This document shows, one piece after another, positions 23,871-33,000 of a DNA stretch of 44,030 nt (its first letter is position 1; each line of letters starts with the position of its first letter). This DNA is from an uncultured Acetatifactor sp. (GTDB taxonomy: Bacteria; Bacillota; Clostridia; Lachnospirales; Lachnospiraceae), in assembly GCA_910584435.1 (NCBI GenBank), contig CAJUAP010000003.1, positions 61,740 to 105,769 of the forward strand, in the 5' to 3' direction. The translations under genes were made by a program, and so were the position numbers. Under the pieces are notes generated by a model. It saw only the letters and a list, made by a program, of their open reading frames with translations, was not told the origin of the DNA and made no database searches.

Positions 23871-26836
23871 AACGGCTGCTTACTGTCCGGGCACAGATCG
23901 CGTATCTGTCTGGCTGCGGTGTCCACCGCCTCCCGAAATCCCAGGGCAGAGAGACGCATTGCACCGTCTCCCCAGATAATCATCTGCTCTAACGCATCCG
24001 AGGTTGCCACTGTCACCTGATACTTTTTTCCGATTTTGTGTACGGTCTTTTCAATGTATTGATCTGCAGTCTCCGCCTCCTTGGTATACACCACATAAAT
24101 ATTGTGGTATTTCAGTATGGAACCGGGATTCCCTTTCACCTTATATGCGTCATAGACAAGTATCAGCGTACAGCCCATAAAGCCCTGATAATTAGAGCAA
24201 ATATCCATAAGCTTATCCCTTGCGCTGCCTATGTTGACTTCCGCCAGACTGCGCAAATCCTCCCAGGCAAAAATAATATTATAGCCGTCCACCAGCAGGT
24301 ACTCTTCTTTTCCTGTCTGCGGACGCGCCGCTCTCTGTGTTTCACCTGCATTTTTAAGAAACGCTTCTGCACTTTTTCCCCCGGGAACTTCCGATACCGC
24401 TTTTACTTCCGCAGCATTCCCGGCATTCCGCCGCGAATATCTGTAAGGCGCATAATCCTTCGTGCTCTTGCCATAAGTACGCCGAAATATCTCATCGATT
24501 TCATCCAGGGTAATATAATCCGAACTGCATTTATCGCGAGCGGAAGATGCCGACTGAACCGGCGGCAGGGCTGCAGCGGCCAAATCCTGTACATCCCCGG
24601 TATCGGGAGACCAGCCGTTTTCCAAATGTGCATAGTCCGGCACTTTATCCCAGTCCACCAATACACCTGCTCCATGGGCGCAGAATATGGAAGAAGCAGG
24701 ATTATCCGTATCCCTGTCCGGTTCATAGCCTGTCTGCCTCATGATTTCTTCCGCATTATGGCAGGGTTCATATCCTTTCAAAATGCAGGAAAGCCTCCCA
24801 AGCCCTTTGGTATAAGCCGTCAGCTCCCTTTGATAATCTTTCATTTCCGATACCGGAACACTTCCCGTAAGAAACGCATATTCTCCCCTGACAACGGGAG
24901 GTTCAAAACTGCCCTGCATTCTCTGAATGTCAGACATGGCTCTGCCAATCTGCCCTGACGGCACCTCCATGGAAAAAGAAAAAACCGGTTCCAGCAGCAC
25001 AGATTTGCTTTGCATAAGCCCCTGTCTGATTGCCCGGTAAGTGGCCTGCCTGAAATCCCCTCCCTCGGTATGTTTCTTATGAGCACGTCCCGTCAGCAGG
25101 GTTATCTTCATATCTGTCAAGGGTGCGCCCGTCAACACGCCCCTGTGGCTCTTCTCCTCCAAATGCGTTAAAACCAGCCTCTGCCAGTTTCTGTCCAGCA
25201 CATCTTCACTGCATGCGCTTGCAAACTGCAGTCCGCTGCCGCGCTCACCCGGTTCCAGCAGAAGATGAACCTCCGCATAATGGCGCAGAGGCTCATAATG
25301 TCCAATGCCCACCACTGCTTCTGCTATGGTTTCCTGATAAATAATATGTCCGTCTCCAAACTCTGCTTCCAGTCCAAAGCGCTCTGCCAGTTGTCTCTTC
25401 AGAACCTCCATCTGTACCTCGCCCATGACCTGCACATGGATCGCCGATGAGTTATCATCCTTTATGAAACCGGCTTCCTGCCATACTACATGAAGCTGAG
25501 GTTCCTCTTCTTCCAGCTTCCGAAGCCGGCCCAATACCTTAACGGCATCCGTTCCCTCCGGAAGTATCAGTGCATACGTAAGTACAGGCGCCAGAATCGG
25601 AATCTCACTCCTGTGCTCCCTTCCAAGCCCCTGTCCTGCGTAAGTCTTGCCAAACCCCATAACAGCACAGATTTCTCCTGCTTCCACCTGCTCCACACTG
25701 CAATACTGAGCGCCGCCGGCACCTCCTGATGCACTTCGGTTCTGTCCGCCTTCGACTGCCCCTGACGTCCCCTGGTTCTGTCCGCCTCCGGCTGCTCCTG
25801 GCGTCCCTTGGTTCTGTACGCCTCCGGCTGCTCCTGTCACACCCTGGTTCTGTACGCCTCCGGCTGCTCCTGTCACACCCTGGTTCTGTACGCCTCCGGC
25901 TGCTCCTGGCGTATCCCGCTCCCTCCGCCCCCGGCCCTTCGTGCCCGTATCGGGAAGCCCCCCATAGATTCGTATCTGATCTGCCTTCTCTTCCCAGATT
26001 TCCTCTCCGGGAGCAGCGCCCTCCGCATTGCTCACAGGCATCTTCACACGCAGAACGCCCCCTGTGACTTTTAAATGGGTCAGTCTGTTCCCGGCGCTGT
26101 CCCTGGAAATCTTATAGACTCTTGCTCCAAATTGCTCCGGGTACACGGGACAAAGACAGTATTTTCTCATTCCCCGCAGCAATTCCTCCACGCCCTCCAA
26201 ACGCAATGCGGAACCGAAATAGCAGGGAAACACCTTCCTTCCGGCTATGGCCTCTGCCAGAGTATCCAAGGCAATCTCCCCTGTATCCAGATATTCCTCC
26301 ATCATCCCTTCCGCACACATTGCCAGCTCTTCCAGAAAGGACTCACGATTTTCCTCTGTCTCGGAACCAAACGCCACACAGCCTGGATCCAGCTTCTCCT
26401 GCAGTTCCTTCAACAGCCTTCCGCGGTCTGTGTCCGGCTGATCCATCTTGTTCACAAAGAGAAATACCGGAATGTGATATTGTTTCAGCAGCCTCCACAA
26501 TGTTCTGGTATGCCCTTGCACGCCATCAGTGCCGCTGATGACCAGCAGTGCATAATCTATCACCTGCAATGTACGTTCCATTTCTGCCGAGAAATCCACA
26601 TGTCCAGGCGTGTCCAACAATGTAACTTCAAGCCCTTCCCATGCTATCCGCGCCTGTTTTGAGAATATTGTAATTCCCCGCTCCCTTTCCATTGCAAAAT
26701 TATCCAGGAATACATCTCCATGATCCACCCTGCCCAGCTTCCTTATTCTGCCGCAAGTATACAAAAACCCTTCTGCAAGGGTCGTTTTGCCTGCATCCAC
26801 ATGAGCCAAAAGCCCTACACAGATATGTTTTCTCAC
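23843..26836 (-). CDS. TetM/EF-G-like translational GTPase fused to YacP/Rae1-type NYN nuclease
   Basis: A 997-residue protein. The GTPase domain shows AHVDAGKTT (G1), RERGITIF (G2), DTPGHVDF (G3), NKMD (G4) and GSAL (G5). EF-G-like domains II to V follow to about residue 700, as in ribosomal-protection proteins. A variable linker (about 700-840) leads to a C-terminal NYN domain (about 848-975) reading YLLVDGYNIIFAW, ILVYDAYKVKG, YTKEAETADQYIEK and VATSDALEQ. This is the acidic active-site pattern of YacP/Rae1, which cuts mRNA in the ribosomal A site. A five-unit 36-bp repeat inflates the domain II region (about 306-366). GTG start at 26836, 9 bases after GGAGG. A simple tetracycline-resistance role is not assured. 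Confidence 0.9.
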   Translation of the reverse strand: MRKHICVGLLAHVDAGKTTLAEGFLYTCGRIRKLGRVDHGDVFLDNFAMERERGITIFSKQARIAWEGLEVTLLDTPGHVDFSAEMERTLQVIDYALLVISGTDGVQGHTRTLWRLLKQYHIPVFLFVNKMDQPDTDRGRLLKELQEKLDPGCVAFGSETEENRESFLEELAMCAEGMMEEYLDTGEIALDTLAEAIAGRKVFPCYFGSALRLEGVEELLRGMRKYCLCPVYPEQFGARVYKISRDSAGNRLTHLKVTGGVLRVKMPVSNAEGAAPGEEIWEEKADQIRIYGGLPDTGTKGRGRRERDTPGAAGGVQNQGVTGAAGGVQNQGVTGAAGGVQNQGTPGAAGGGQNQGTSGAVEGGQNRSASGGAGGAQYCSVEQVEAGEICAVMGFGKTYAGQGLGREHRSEIPILAPVLTYALILPEGTDAVKVLGRLRKLEEEEPQLHVVWQEAGFIKDDNSSAIHVQVMGEVQMEVLKRQLAERFGLEAEFGDGHIIYQETIAEAVVGIGHYEPLRHYAEVHLLLEPGERGSGLQFASACSEDVLDRNWQRLVLTHLEEKSHRGVLTGAPLTDMKITLLTGRAHKKHTEGGDFRQATYRAIRQGLMQSKSVLLEPVFSFSMEVPSGQIGRAMSDIQRMQGSFEPPVVRGEYAFLTGSVPVSEMKDYQRELTAYTKGLGRLSCILKGYEPCHNAEEIMRQTGYEPDRDTDNPASSIFCAHGAGVLVDWDKVPDYAHLENGWSPDTGDVQDLAAAALPPVQSASSARDKCSSDYITLDEIDEIFRRTYGKSTKDYAPYRYSRRNAGNAAEVKAVSEVPGGKSAEAFLKNAGETQRAARPQTGKEEYLLVDGYNIIFAWEDLRSLAEVNIGSARDKLMDICSNYQGFMGCTLILVYDAYKVKGNPGSILKYHNIYVVYTKEAETADQYIEKTVHKIGKKYQVTVATSDALEQMIIWGDGAMRLSALGFREAVDTAARQIRDLCPDSKQPFHTIQVPKL
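25738..25917 (-). repeat. 36-bp minisatellite, five units, in frame
   Basis: GGTTCTG recurs at 25738, 25774, 25810, 25846 and 25882, exactly 36 bases apart. Each unit encodes 12 residues of the type GAAGGVQNQGVT, a flexible Gly/Ala/Gln stretch. The middle units are almost identical and the outer ones have drifted. Confidence 0.92.
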
Positions 26837-26882
26837 AATTGTAATCCTCCCTTGACAATACATGAACCCGATGCAAACAAGT

Positions 26883-26946
26883 CACAAAAGACACGCAAAG
26901 CACACACAAAGCACAAAGGACGCGCAAAGCGCAAAGGACGCGTTTG
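26883..26946. repeat. Degenerate CAAAG-type short tandem repeat
   Basis: The motif GCAAAG/CACAAAG recurs about every 8-16 bases just upstream of the GTPase gene and directly abuts the 95-bp element. I see no strong promoter in it. Confidence 0.5.
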
Positions 26947-27041
26947 GCATTCTTCAGTGTGGGCAGACGCTGTTCCTGCGCCGTAGAAAATCTTCGCGAA
27001 GCGGCCTCTGCCGCAAGCGATTAGATTTTCTTCTCACACTT
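26947..27041. repeat. 95-bp palindromic element, copy A
   Basis: Identical to copy B (29016-29110) at 93 of 95 bases. It can fold into a long hairpin: outer arms AGTGTG.../...CACACT, middle arms GAAAATC/GATTTTC and inner GCGGC/GCCGC. Its right end supplies the last codon and the TGA stop of the aminotransferase gene. Confidence 0.9.
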
Positions 27042-28320
27042 CCCTCAATAATTTATCCACTGAGACCAGCTTCACACACAGCACAAAAATCTTCGTGGCA
27101 TCTGCCATCTCCTCAGGCGTAGGAAAAGAAGGCGCAATCCTAATATTGGAATCCTCCGGATCAATTCCATAAGGATAAGTTGCTCCCGCCCCTGTAAGCA
27201 CTACGCCCAATGACTTACATTTCGCAATAATTTCTTTCGCACACCCCGGCATTGCATTGAACGAAATAAAGTACCCGCCCCTTGGCTTGATCCAGCTTCC
27301 AATCCCTGTTCCCGTAAGTTCGGCATCCAAAGTGTTAAGTACCGCCTCGAACTTAGGTCTGAGAAGATCCGCATGTTTCTTCATATGCGCGTTCAATCCG
27401 TCTATGTTTTTGAAGAATCTGGCATGACGCAGCTGATTAATCTTGTCATGTCCGATAATCTGCACCTCCATAAACTTCTTAATGAATTCCATGTTTTCCC
27501 GTGAAGTGGCAATAGCCGATACACCGGAACCGGGAAAACTTACCTTTGAAGTGGATGCAAAAATATACACCATATTCGGATTACCGGCCTTTTCACACTC
27601 TTCTAAAATATTTAAAATTTCATCCTGGATATCTTCATAAATATGATGAATACAATATGCGTTATCCCAGTATATCCTAAAATCTTCGGCTTTCGGCTTC
27701 AAGTTTGCAAACCGCCTCACCACTTCATCAGAATATGATATTCCTGTGGGATTTGAATACTTGGGCACACACCAGATGCCCTTTACCGCCTCATCATGAT
27801 TCACATACTCTTCCACCATATCCATATCCGGGCCGTCTTCCTTCAACGGGATATTAATCATCTCGATTCCAAATAATTCTGTAATCCTGAAATGCCTGTC
27901 ATACCCCGGAACCGGACACAGAAATTTCACCTTATCCAGTTTACACCATGGCGTAGAACCGTTCACACCCTTTATCATGGAACGTGCCACTGTATCATAC
28001 ATAATATTTAAACTGGAATTGCCGCATACGATTACATTATCTTTCCTGACGCCTATCATATCAGCCATCAGCCGTCTGCACTCGCCTATGCCGTCCCAAT
28101 CCCCGTAATTTCTGGTATCATTTCCCAGCAGTGTATTCATGTCCGCCCCGCTGTTTATCACGTCTAACATCGGCATGGATAGCGCCAGCTGGGAAGCCCC
28201 CGGCTTACCTCTGGCCATATTGAGTGAAAGCCCCTTCGCTTCCGCTGTCTTATACTCTTCCTCCAGACCTGCTTTCAATGTCAGTAATTCTTCCCTGCTC
28301 ATGTCCTGATATGCTTTCAT
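27034..28320 (-). CDS. PLP-dependent aminotransferase (class I/II, aspartate aminotransferase-like)
   Basis: Cytoplasmic transaminase of 428 residues. Substrate and cofactor features: NMARGKPG near the N-terminus, CGNSSLNIMYD for the phosphate side, PKYSNPTGISYS, YWDNAYCIHH, the cofactor lysine in ASTSKVSFPGSG, and the carboxylate-binding arginine in SNIRIAPSFP. This matches the distinct bacterial group often called type Ic aspartate aminotransferase, so aspartate/2-oxoglutarate is likely but not proven. ATG at 28320 follows AAGGAAAAAATAGG. The final Val and stop codon (GTGTGA) come from the 95-bp repeat, so the original C-terminus may have been altered by repeat insertion. Confidence 0.9.
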   Translation of the reverse strand: MKAYQDMSREELLTLKAGLEEEYKTAEAKGLSLNMARGKPGASQLALSMPMLDVINSGADMNTLLGNDTRNYGDWDGIGECRRLMADMIGVRKDNVIVCGNSSLNIMYDTVARSMIKGVNGSTPWCKLDKVKFLCPVPGYDRHFRITELFGIEMINIPLKEDGPDMDMVEEYVNHDEAVKGIWCVPKYSNPTGISYSDEVVRRFANLKPKAEDFRIYWDNAYCIHHIYEDIQDEILNILEECEKAGNPNMVYIFASTSKVSFPGSGVSAIATSRENMEFIKKFMEVQIIGHDKINQLRHARFFKNIDGLNAHMKKHADLLRPKFEAVLNTLDAELTGTGIGSWIKPRGGYFISFNAMPGCAKEIIAKCKSLGVVLTGAGATYPYGIDPEDSNIRIAPSFPTPEEMADATKIFVLCVKLVSVDKLLREV

Positions 28321-28447
28321 CCTATTTTTTCCTTTCCTGAATTGTAATTTTTCCTTTCCGGATTTCATTTATTTTCTCCCTTTTCGGAAAAAAGCTCCTG
28401 TTGCTCTTTCCAAAAAGCCGAAAACCTTTCCGTAACAGATTCTAATA

Positions 28448-28825
28448 TCACTGTGGGTCTATTGTGTGAAAGATGCGTTTCAATCCGTCTTCCCGGTACA
28501 AAAACACAAGCTGCAGACGCAGATATACCATTTCTCCGCCGGAGGTCAGGTCATACTCTGCATCAAAACCGTCAGAATGCTCGTAAAATTCCACTTTGTG
28601 ATGATACTCATAACTGGGATGAAAATTACACGGAACACCATACTCGTCAAAAGCATCGAAACCATTCATATCCAATGTCCCCTGAATACATTCCCGAATT
28701 TCCTCTGTATCATTCCACTCCATCTCATCCACACAGGACGGCAGATCCTCATATCGTTTTTCATGCAGTACATGCAGAATATCTTTCACCGTCTGAATTG
28801 CTGTTTCTCTGTGCTGCTCCGTCAT
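28448..28825 (-). CDS. Small acidic cytosolic protein, 125 aa
   Basis: Function unknown. A 125-residue acidic protein with a helical N-terminal third (TVKDILHVLHEKRYEDL) and a beta-rich rest including DEYGVPCNFHPSYEYH and AEYDLTSGGEMVYLRL. The composition and the EYGVPCNF segment recall a small family of domains of unknown function found near immunity-type genes (possibly DUF7668), but I hold that loosely. AGGAGG lies 7 bases before ATG and a promoter is visible upstream. It is followed after 127 bases by the aminotransferase, with which it may be co-transcribed. Confidence 0.75.
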   Translation of the reverse strand: MTEQHRETAIQTVKDILHVLHEKRYEDLPSCVDEMEWNDTEEIRECIQGTLDMNGFDAFDEYGVPCNFHPSYEYHHKVEFYEHSDGFDAEYDLTSGGEMVYLRLQLVFLYREDGLKRIFHTIDPQ

Positions 28826-28882
28826 CTTAATTCCTCCTGCTGATAATTTCTTCCCATAATTTAAACCTCACTTATCAATGCA

Positions 28883-28911
28883 ATTATAAACTATTTTCAA
28901 AGAATACACAA
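28883..28911 (-). promoter_or_regulatory. Promoter of the 125-aa gene
   Basis: Minus-strand TTGTGT (28911-28906), a 17-base spacer and TATAAT (28888-28883), about 58 bases before the start codon. Confidence 0.65.
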
Positions 28912-28949
28912 TTTCTTTATACTCTTCATTTCCTTCACACTTCCCGTCA

Positions 28950-29015
28950 TGCCGACACAGTCGGCACAAACAATCAATGGGAAGAATACCCGCTCAAAGC
29001 GAACTCGTTCGCTTT
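28950..29015. repeat. Two short hairpins beside repeat copy B
   Basis: TGCCGAC/GTCGGCA with loop ACA (28950-28966) and AAAGCGAA/TTCGCTTT with loop CTCG (28996-29015). The second abuts the 95-bp element. They may be part of a larger composite repeat or transcript ends. Confidence 0.6.
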
Positions 29016-29110
29016 GCATTCTTCAGTGTGAGCAGACGCTGTTCCTGCGCCGCAGAAAATCTTCGCGAAGCGGCCTCTGCCGCAAGCGATTAGATTTTCT
29101 TCTCACACTT
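29016..29110. repeat. 95-bp palindromic element, copy B
   Basis: Partner of copy A at 26947-27041, same orientation, two mismatches. Its last two bases (TT) form the start of the TTGACA box of the thiT promoter. Confidence 0.9.
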
Positions 29111-29137
29111 GACATTTCCCCCCATATCCTTTATAGT
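29109..29137 (+). promoter_or_regulatory. Promoter of the TPP riboswitch-thiT unit
   Basis: TTGACA (29109-29114), a 17-base spacer and TATAGT (29132-29137), ending about 20 bases before the riboswitch core. Confidence 0.8.
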
Positions 29138-29156
29138 AATCATGAATCAAATAACC

Positions 29157-29252
29157 GCTAGGGGAGCACATCGCTGAGATTGAACCGGTGCCCGTTGCAC
29201 TGTTTCTAACCCTCACCACTTGACCCGGATAATACCGGCGTAAGGAAGCAGA
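29157..29252 (+). ncRNA. TPP riboswitch (THI element)
   Basis: The conserved thi-box pieces are all present in order: GGGGAGC near 29161, GCTGAGAT at 29173-29180, a variable arm, TTGACCCGGATAATACCGGCG (29220-29240) and TAAGGAAGC. Binding of thiamine pyrophosphate would shut off thiT downstream. Confidence 0.95.
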
Positions 29253-29371
29253 CAGTTATGAGAATCATATATGCATGTCCATATTCCCAAGCTTAATCCA
29301 TTTCAATGACAGACGGAAACCGCAGCGGAATCAAGTATGCTGGCCCGATTCCTTGTAGCTGCAGATGTTGT

Positions 29372-29402
29372 TCCTCCTTAGCCAGATAAAGGAGGATTTT
29401 TT
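29372..29402 (+). terminator. Riboswitch expression platform: terminator containing the thiT ribosome site
   Basis: TCCTCCTT (29372-29379) pairs with AAGGAGGA (29389-29396), followed by T6 and then directly ATG at 29403. The 3' arm is the thiT Shine-Dalgarno sequence, so the same hairpin can stop transcription and hide the ribosome site. Confidence 0.85.
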
Positions 29403-30089
29403 ATGTTGTATAATGTAATCAGAGACGGAGACAGCGTCTCCTATGTCCCCACCACCCTGGGCAACATTCTGCTTGTCCTGGTATTCATTGCATTTCTCGC
29501 TGTTGCTGCCCTTTTTGCCAAGAAAAAAGCAGCTCCATCCAAAAGTTCCACAAAGCTCACGGTAAAACAAATGGCCTTCTGTGCGATTTCCATTGCCCTG
29601 GGCACAGTCCTTTCCTACATTAAGCTGTTTGAATTTCCCTTTGGCGGCTCCGTCACACTGCTTTCCATGCTGATCATCTGTCTGCCGGGCTATTGGTTCG
29701 GACTGGGTGCCGGTCTCATGACGGGGTTTGCTCATGGTATCCTGCAGCTCATCATTGACCCATTCGTGATTCATCCTGTACAGCTGCTCATGGACTATCC
29801 GCTGGCTTTCGGCTCATTGGGTCTGTCGGGACTGTTCTCCAACTCGAAAAACGGTCTGCAGAAAGGCCTGATTGCAGGTGTTACAGGACGATGGCTTTTC
29901 TCTTCTCTGTCCGGCTACCTGTTTTTCAAGGAATATGCCTGGGACGGCTGGCATCCGCTGCCATACACCTTTACTTATAACGGCATCTACATCTTCACGG
30001 AAACTGCCGTTACTTTGATTCTCCTGGCAATCCCCTATGTGCGGAATACATTTGCAAGAATCAAACGGCTGGCTCTGGAATCACAATAA
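29403..30089 (+). CDS. thiT: ECF thiamine transporter substrate-binding subunit
   Basis: S component that binds thiamine in the membrane and works with a shared ECF ATPase/transmembrane module encoded elsewhere. It has 228 residues, about 30-40 more than typical ThiT, owing to an extra N-terminal helix (about 20-40) and linker (KKKAAPSKSS). The six-helix core starts near KLTVKQMAFCAISIALGTVL; ThiT-like binding-loop features include GLGAGLMTGFAHGILQ and the aromatic segment KEYAWDGWHPLPYTFTYN. Its control by a TPP riboswitch supports the assignment. It is convergent with addA; the stops are 5 bases apart, with no separate terminator. Confidence 0.94.
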   Translation: MLYNVIRDGDSVSYVPTTLGNILLVLVFIAFLAVAALFAKKKAAPSKSSTKLTVKQMAFCAISIALGTVLSYIKLFEFPFGGSVTLLSMLIICLPGYWFGLGAGLMTGFAHGILQLIIDPFVIHPVQLLMDYPLAFGSLGLSGLFSNSKNGLQKGLIAGVTGRWLFSSLSGYLFFKEYAWDGWHPLPYTFTYNGIYIFTETAVTLILLAIPYVRNTFARIKRLALESQ

Positions 30090-30094
30090 CCTGG

Positions 30095-33000
30095 TCAGAA
30101 GCTTTTATTATCATCTAACGGGAGGTAATCCTCCAGGTGGAACGAATAGAGAATTCTTTCCTTCACCGGCATATCCATCAGCTTCCGGATTGCCTCCTGG
30201 TAATAATCCATCTGTGTCTCATACCGATTCCAAAGCTCTGCCATAGACGATATTGCATCTGTCTTATAATCCAGAATCACCAGGCCATCCTCTTCCACAA
30301 AGAACACGTCGACAATCCCCTGGATCAGGACCGTTTCCTCCTTCGGAAACCCTTCCTTCAGCCTGCGGGCATCAATACCCAATACAAACGGCTGCTCCCG
30401 GTACAATGCCCCCTTCTTCTGCGCCTTCCACATACGTTTTGCCAAATCTGAACGCAGGAACTTCACAATCCGCTTCTCCCGTATTGCCTGAAAATATTCT
30501 TCCTTCAGCCTCCTGCTTTCCACTTCCCGGCATAAGAATTCGTGAACTCCTGCTGCAAGCTCCTCCGGCGGCAATCCCATCAAACTTTCAAAGTCCAAAA
30601 GCTCCATAACCCTGTGATAAGCATTACCGCGTACGGTACCGCTGATTTTCTCTTCTTCTCTGCGGAACATGGGAATGTAAGGCAATACCTCCCTTTCCTC
30701 AAAAGTATGATACGCCGCTTCATCCTTATCCGCCATTGCCGCAATTTTTAACTCGGACACTGTGGTTTTGGTATAGAGTTCCGCCAGCCCTGCATAAGGA
30801 TAAACGGCATGCAGCCGCTTTTTCAGGCGTAAGAATGCCTGCTCACCTTCCCCGGCAAATCCGCCTTCAACATCTTCACCTTCCCGGTCCTGGGCATATC
30901 CTTCCACTCGTCCTTCAAGCCGTAAAATCTTCCGCTTGTGAAGAAGCTGCATTTGCTCCGTAATTTCCCCTCTGACACCATCCTCCTGTTCCACAACGGA
31001 TACTTTTACGCTTGTGCCAGGCAGCACCGGCAGCAGAAGGTCCAGATAACTCCCTGCCTCCATGAACTCCAGATAAGACAGTCTTCCATCACCTGAGGCA
31101 TACGATTGACAGAACTGCTCCCAACGTTCCGACGCCTTTTCCAGTACCCCTGTGAGAATCAGTTTTTCTCTGGCCCGCGTCATGGCTACATAGAGTACAC
31201 GAAGTTCTTCCGACAGACTGTCCTCCCGTAATTTTCCTGAAAGCGCCATTCGTCGAAGCGTCTTATTCCGAACCCGCTTCTCAGGATCCACATAATCGGC
31301 TGCAAGTCCCAAATCCATATCCAGAATCAAAGTCTGGTTGACATCCTGCATATTAAAGCGTTTATGCAGCCCCGACACAAAGGTAATCGGAAATTCCAGC
31401 CCCTTGCTCTTATGAATACTCATAATGCGTACCACATCAGCATTTTCATCCAGCAGCCCTGCTTCACCATAATCCACATCATATTTTTCTAATTGCTCCA
31501 TATAGCGGATAAAGTGAAACAGACCGAAATAACTTGTCTTCTCAAAATCAGAAGCCTTGGTAAAAAGCATTTCCACATTTGCACGCCGTTTACTGCCTGC
31601 CGGAAGCGCCGTCACATAGTCCAGATAGCCGAAATCTTCCACCAGCTTCGTCAAAAGCTCCCGGATAGGGAGATACACCGTACACTCACGATAAGAAGCA
31701 ATCATCTGCATGAAAGCTGCCGCCTTTTCCTGCAGACACATTGGTTTTGAGCCCTTCGTTTCCTGCTCTTGCTTCTGCCCGTCACCCACTGAGAATACTT
31801 TTAATGCCTCGTATAAACTACAGCCTTTCTTCCGGCTGCGGATCTGCGCAATTTCTTCCTCGGAGAAGCCGCCGAACATGGACTTCATCACGCCAAACAA
31901 AGGAATGTCCTGGCAGGGATTATCCAGCACCCGCAGAAACTGCAGAAGCTCCTGCACCTCCGATGCCGCAAAGTACCCGGTCTTGGAAGTGATATATACC
32001 GGAATCCCCTCCCTCTCCAGCACTGCCTTAAATTCTTCGTCCCAGCCGCTGTTGGTACGCAGCAATATCACCATATCACTGTATCTTGCAGGCTGCAGCG
32101 TTCTGCTCTCCTTGTCCAGCACCTGAAAACTGCCGCACAGCTCTTTGATTTTCCGGGCAATGGCCAGAGCCTCCGCCTCCTTGTCTCCCACCTCGTTTTC
32201 TCTGCCGGGCTTTTCAATCAGCAGCAGCTCACTCTCACAGCCCCCTCTCTCCGGATATTCCGCACCGGGATATAATACTGCCCTCTCATCATAGGGGATT
32301 CTGCCCACCGCTTCACTCATCAACCTGCCAAATACATCATTGACAGCATCCACTACACTGGTTCGGCTGCGGAAATTCTTAGACAAGTCAATTCTGCAGC
32401 AATCTGCCGGGACAATTTTATCTTCCCGGACAGTTTTATCCTCCCCGGCAATCCCATCACCTTCCACAACCCCATTGTCCCCGGCGGCCTTATAGGTATT
32501 GTATTTTTCCAGGAAAAGCTCCGGCCTTGCCAGGCGGAATCTGTATATGCTCTGTTTGACATCCCCCACCATAAAACGGTTAAAATGACCGTCTTCTTCT
32601 CCCGAAACGGCTTTCAGCAAATACTCCTGTACAATATTGCTGTCCTGATATTCATCTATTAAAATCTCAACAAAATGATCCCTGTATTCCAATGCCACAG
32701 AACTTGGTTTTACAATACTGCCCATGGAACCATCCGCACAGCCGTCCGCCTCCTGAACCTTAAGCAGAATATCCAATGCATAATGCTCCATATCGGAAAA
32801 GTCAATTACCTTCTTCTCCTGCTTTTTCTCCCGCATACGTTTATGAAAATCCAGCACCAAATCTATCAGTGTGGCCACCGGTTCCCTGCATGCCGCCCCC
32901 TGTCTGGCCGCAAGCTCCAACGGCGTTGCGAAGAAACGCTCCTCCAGCTTTTGAAGCGTTTCCTTTACTTCCGCCCTCATCGCTTTCGCCAGTTCCCTTT

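Noticed and set aside
24038..24958. Plus-strand 306-codon frame opposite the GTPase-nuclease
   Set aside because: Antisense to the NYN domain and linker; no ribosome site or recognisable family.
25729..26074. Plus-strand open frames with repeated Leu/Arg-type text
   Set aside because: They are the antisense reading of the 36-bp minisatellite in the GTPase gene.
23843..26836. Straightforward tetracycline-resistance gene
   Set aside because: Similarity to TetM-type proteins is clear, but the C-terminal nuclease and the internal repeat insertion make drug resistance unproven.
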